DNA of 8,354 nucleotides. Origin: Treponema sp. (GTDB taxonomy: Bacteria; Spirochaetota; Spirochaetia; Treponematales; Breznakiellaceae). Of this stretch, positions 6,110 through 8,354 are shown piece by piece. The notes below the pieces were generated by a model. It was not told the DNA's origin. It did no database searches and was given only the letters and a program-made list of their open reading frames with translations. Numbering within the stretch: the stretch's first letter is position 1; every line of letters starts with the position of its first letter. Location: contig JAIRUY010000192.1 of assembly GCA_031254175.1 (NCBI GenBank), positions 1 to 8,354 on the forward strand, written 5' to 3'. The translations under genes were made by a program, and so were the position numbers.

Positions 6110-6955
6110 ATGAAAAACTACCGTTTCTTTTACGCGGTAATAGCCGCGTCCTTTCTGTTCCTGCCTTGCCAGCTTTTCGCCAGAGCAAAAGCGGAAACAA
6201 CGGTTCCCATAAAGGGAAATATTATTCTTGCAACCACTACAAGCACACAGGACTCAGGCCTGCTTGATTACATCCTTCCGGTCTTCACAAAAGAAACAGG
6301 CTGGACTGTTGATGTTATTTCTGTGGGAACAGGAGCGGCTCTTCAAATGGGGCGGGACGGGCAGGCAGATGTGCTTCTGGTTCATGCAAAAGAACAGGAA
6401 ATTCAATTTGTCGCAGACGGTCACGGACAGGCGCGTTATGATGTAATGTACAACGACTTTATCGTTGTAGGGCCGCGTTCGCCAATTGCGCATAACAATA
6501 ACATTACCCAAACTTTCAGAAACATAGCGGGCATGAATCTTCCTTTTGTTTCCAGAGGCGATAACTCAGGAACACATACAATGGAACTTGCTCTTTGGAG
6601 AGCCGTAAACGTAAATCCCAGGGACCTGTCCAGATATTCTTCCGTAGGACAAGGCATGGGCGCTACTCTTCAGATGACGGATGAAATGCAGGGCTTTACT
6701 CTTTCTGACCGGGCAACATGGTTAAATCAAAAAAACAGGTTCAGTAATCTTGTAATAGTATGTGAAAAGTCAGAGGAGCTTCTTAATTATTACGGCGTAA
6801 TTGCCGTTAACCCGGCAAAAACGGGCAAAATCAATGCCGAAGGAGCGAAAGATTTTGTGGACTGGATTTTAAGTCCATCCTCCCAAAGGTTAATCGGCAG
6901 TTACGGAATTGAACAATTCGCAGAGCCTTTATTTACACCTAACGCAAGCCGGTGA
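6110..6955 (+). CDS. tupA: tungstate ABC transporter substrate-binding protein TupA
   Basis: TupA binds tungstate outside the membrane and passes it to TupB/TupC. The 281-residue precursor starts with a signal peptide (MKNYRFF, hydrophobic core about 8-22) and likely signal peptidase I cleavage after ARA or AKA (about residues 26-28). A Cys at 20 follows Leu-Pro, a poor lipobox, so lipidation is doubtful. The mature protein opens with IILATTTSTQDSGLLD (38-53), where TTTS is the conserved oxyanion-binding motif of Tup proteins. Further family blocks are GTGAALQMGRDGQADVLLVH (73-92), DVMYNDFIVVGP (111-122), SRGDNSGTH (148-156) and QGMGATLQMTDE (181-192). The motif set fits TupA rather than ModA or WtpA; affinity for molybdate cannot be excluded from sequence. 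An in-frame ATG at 6041 lies within the leader hairpin and is rejected. The stop overlaps the possible tupB GTG. Confidence 0.93.
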   Translation: MKNYRFFYAVIAASFLFLPCQLFARAKAETTVPIKGNIILATTTSTQDSGLLDYILPVFTKETGWTVDVISVGTGAALQMGRDGQADVLLVHAKEQEIQFVADGHGQARYDVMYNDFIVVGPRSPIAHNNNITQTFRNIAGMNLPFVSRGDNSGTHTMELALWRAVNVNPRDLSRYSSVGQGMGATLQMTDEMQGFTLSDRATWLNQKNRFSNLVIVCEKSEELLNYYGVIAVNPAKTGKINAEGAKDFVDWILSPSSQRLIGSYGIEQFAEPLFTPNASR

Positions 6956-6957
6956 AT

Positions 6958-7626
6958 ATGCCGATAGCAATCACATCTGATACTCTGGGAATTATAGGCG
7001 TTACTTTACGGATGGCTGTTGCCTCTACCGCCATAAGTTCAGCTCTTGGTATCATTCTGGGGTTTCTGCTTGAAAAGGCAAAGTTTCCCGGCAAACCCGC
7101 TGTGGTGCGCATTTGCCGTACATTGATGGGAACCCCGCCTGTGGTTGTAGGCCTTGTCGCATACCTGCTTCTCATGCGCAGAGGCCCGCTTGGTTTCCTC
7201 GGGTGGATTTTTACAGTTCCGGGAATGGTTTTTGCCCAAGTATTGTTAATCACACCGATTACCTGCGGCATGGTCTACACAAACGCTTCCCGCCTTGCGC
7301 CTCTTATACGGGCATTTGCAAAAACAATGGGAGCAAATTCATTTCAGAGTAAAATACTCATGTTAAGGGAAATGAGAAATGAGATTTATTTTGCGGTGAT
7401 TGCCGGATTTGGAAGGGCTATCAGCGAGGTTGGCTCAGTAATGATTGTCGGCGGCAATATTCACAATAAAACAAGGACAATGACTACCACGATTTCACTT
7501 TTACGCAACATGGGCAACTATGATCAGGCAATAACATTGGGAATTATTCTTCTCCTTCTTGCCTTTTTACTCCAGTCGCTGTCAGATATGCTGCATAAGG
7601 ATTTTAAAGGAGAAGAAAACATCTGA
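6958..7626 (+). CDS. tupB: tungstate ABC transporter permease TupB
   Basis: This is the membrane channel of the tungstate importer, 222 residues with about five hydrophobic segments (roughly 10-38, 55-74, 80-107, 142-165, 190-208). The cytoplasmic EAA-type coupling loop that docks with the ATPase is at about 125-158, and it runs into GFGRAISEVGSVMIVGGNI (150-168) and TRTMTTTISL, both highly typical of TupB. GTPPVVVGL (58-66) is another family block. ATG 6958 lies 2 bases after the tupA stop; GTG 6952, overlapping that stop, would add two residues and cannot be excluded, as neither has a convincing Shine-Dalgarno. The stop overlaps the first base of the tupC ATG, so the three genes are likely translated together. 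Confidence 0.93.
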   Translation: MPIAITSDTLGIIGVTLRMAVASTAISSALGIILGFLLEKAKFPGKPAVVRICRTLMGTPPVVVGLVAYLLLMRRGPLGFLGWIFTVPGMVFAQVLLITPITCGMVYTNASRLAPLIRAFAKTMGANSFQSKILMLREMRNEIYFAVIAGFGRAISEVGSVMIVGGNIHNKTRTMTTTISLLRNMGNYDQAITLGIILLLLAFLLQSLSDMLHKDFKGEENI

Positions 7627-8327
7627 TGCTGCATATTACTTCACTTAAAAAAACAATCGGGTCATTTTCCCTTTCAATAGATGATCTGCAAATCCGCTCC
7701 CCCGGCATTTACGGACTTATCGGGCATAACGGCTGCGGCAAATCCACCTTAACAAAGATTATAAGCGGAATAATGGAGAGCGACAGCGGAAAAATTGACA
7801 CTGACATTGACCAAATGAATATTACCATGATCACCCAAAGACCATACATCATGGATGACACTGTTTACAATAACCTTGCCTATCCTCTGCGTCTTCGCCG
7901 GAAATTCGACAAATCGTTATGCGATGAATATTTGGAGAAGATAGGTTTTCTTGAACGCAAAAACATGAGGGCAAGAGGACTTTCAGGAGGAGAAAAACAA
8001 AAGCTGGCGTTGTTGCGCGCAATGATTTTCAGGCCGAAACTTGTCATTCTCGATGAGTCTCTTTCTGATCTTGACCTTGACAGTCTTGATATGTTTGAGA
8101 ACATGATTCTAAAGCGGCAGGAAGAAGAACCTGTCATCTGGATTATTATCAGCCATCAGCTTGCCCAAATAAGAAGGCTGTGTAATTATGTGTTCTTTAT
8201 GTCAAACGGACGCATTGAAGCAGAAGGCTCCACAGAAGATTTGTTAAGCCTTTCTAAAGACAAACCCTTAAACCCTTCTGTCAGCCGCTTTTTGAAAAAT
8301 GAGTTTCTGCAAACGGAAAAACAATGA
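7626..8327 (+). CDS. tupC: tungstate ABC transporter ATP-binding protein TupC
   Basis: The cytoplasmic ATPase that powers tungstate uptake through TupB; 233 residues, one nucleotide-binding domain without the extra C-terminal regulatory domain seen in ModC. Walker A is GHNGCGKST (33-41), the Q-loop Gln is residue 71, the ABC signature is LSGGEKQ (119-125), Walker B is LVILDE (139-144), the D-loop is SDLD and the switch His is residue 177. All catalytic residues are present. The ATG shares one base with the tupB stop; AGGAG at 7608-7612 is 13 bases upstream, longer than ideal, in line with coupled translation. The specificity call rests on the adjoining tupA and tupB, since ATPases of this group look alike. 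Confidence 0.92.
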   Translation: MLHITSLKKTIGSFSLSIDDLQIRSPGIYGLIGHNGCGKSTLTKIISGIMESDSGKIDTDIDQMNITMITQRPYIMDDTVYNNLAYPLRLRRKFDKSLCDEYLEKIGFLERKNMRARGLSGGEKQKLALLRAMIFRPKLVILDESLSDLDLDSLDMFENMILKRQEEEPVIWIIISHQLAQIRRLCNYVFFMSNGRIEAEGSTEDLLSLSKDKPLNPSVSRFLKNEFLQTEKQ

Positions 8328-8354
8328 AATTATTAAAAGTTGACACAATCGAAG
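8324..8354 (+). CDS. moeA: start of a probable MoeA (molybdopterin metal insertion), cut by right edge
   Basis: ATG at 8324 overlaps the tupC stop by 4 bases (ATGA). The ten visible codons read MKLLKVDTIE, which resembles the N-terminus of MoeA proteins from anaerobes. MoeA would use the MogA product and molybdate or tungstate to finish the cofactor, which fits this operon exactly. Only ten residues are visible, so the identification leans heavily on context; another molybdopterin-related gene is possible. Confidence 0.45.
   Translation, partial: MKLLKVDTIE

Noticed and set aside
1..8354. Mobile elements, CRISPR arrays, tRNA or rRNA genes
   Set aside because: No transposase or integrase frames, no regularly spaced repeats and no tRNA-like cloverleaf were seen; genes fill nearly all the window and the longest gap is 174 bases.

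Overview
All genes in this 8.35 kb window lie on the + strand. Most of it is a compact locus for making a pterin-based molybdenum/tungsten cofactor, joined to a tungstate ABC importer. Moderate GC content, A-rich spacers, strong GGAGG-type ribosome binding sites and the gene styles (GH94 phosphorylase, NhaC-type antiporter, small clostridial-type MOSC protein, TupABC) suggest an anaerobic gut-type bacterium, either a Treponema-like spirochaete or a Firmicute. This is inference; the window holds no rRNA or other taxonomic marker.

Layout. (1) 1-1365: the C-terminal part of a GH94-type glycoside phosphorylase, cut by the left edge. (2) 1448-3013: an NhaC-family Na+/H+ antiporter, with an AT-rich spacer of overlapping inverted repeats upstream. 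(3) 3014-3091: a short spacer with two mutually exclusive hairpins and a U-tract, reading as a terminator or attenuator directly before the cofactor genes. (4) 3092-5935: an overlapping operon of a MOSC-MoaC fusion, MoaA, a stand-alone MOSC protein and MogA. (5) 5936-6109: a 174 bp spacer with a good sigma70 promoter, a ModE-like palindrome over its -10 region, and a leader RNA whose folding could hide or free the tupA ribosome binding site. (6) 6110-8327: tupA, tupB and tupC, overlapping or nearly so. (7) 8324 to the right edge: the first codons of a gene that looks like moeA.

How the genes fit together. MoaA and MoaC turn GTP into cyclic pyranopterin monophosphate. MogA adenylates molybdopterin, and MoeA (if that is the last gene) inserts the metal. 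TupABC brings in tungstate, so the product is probably a tungsten form of the cofactor, used by an enzyme such as a formate dehydrogenase or aldehyde oxidoreductase outside the window. MoaD and MoaE, needed for the middle step, are not visible here. The two MOSC domains may handle sulfur or the finished cofactor, but their role is not established.

The most interesting points are the MOSC-MoaC fusion with a second MOSC gene in the same operon, the two-state RNA candidate before tupA, and the alternative-hairpin spacer before moaC. No mobile element, CRISPR array, tRNA or rRNA was seen.
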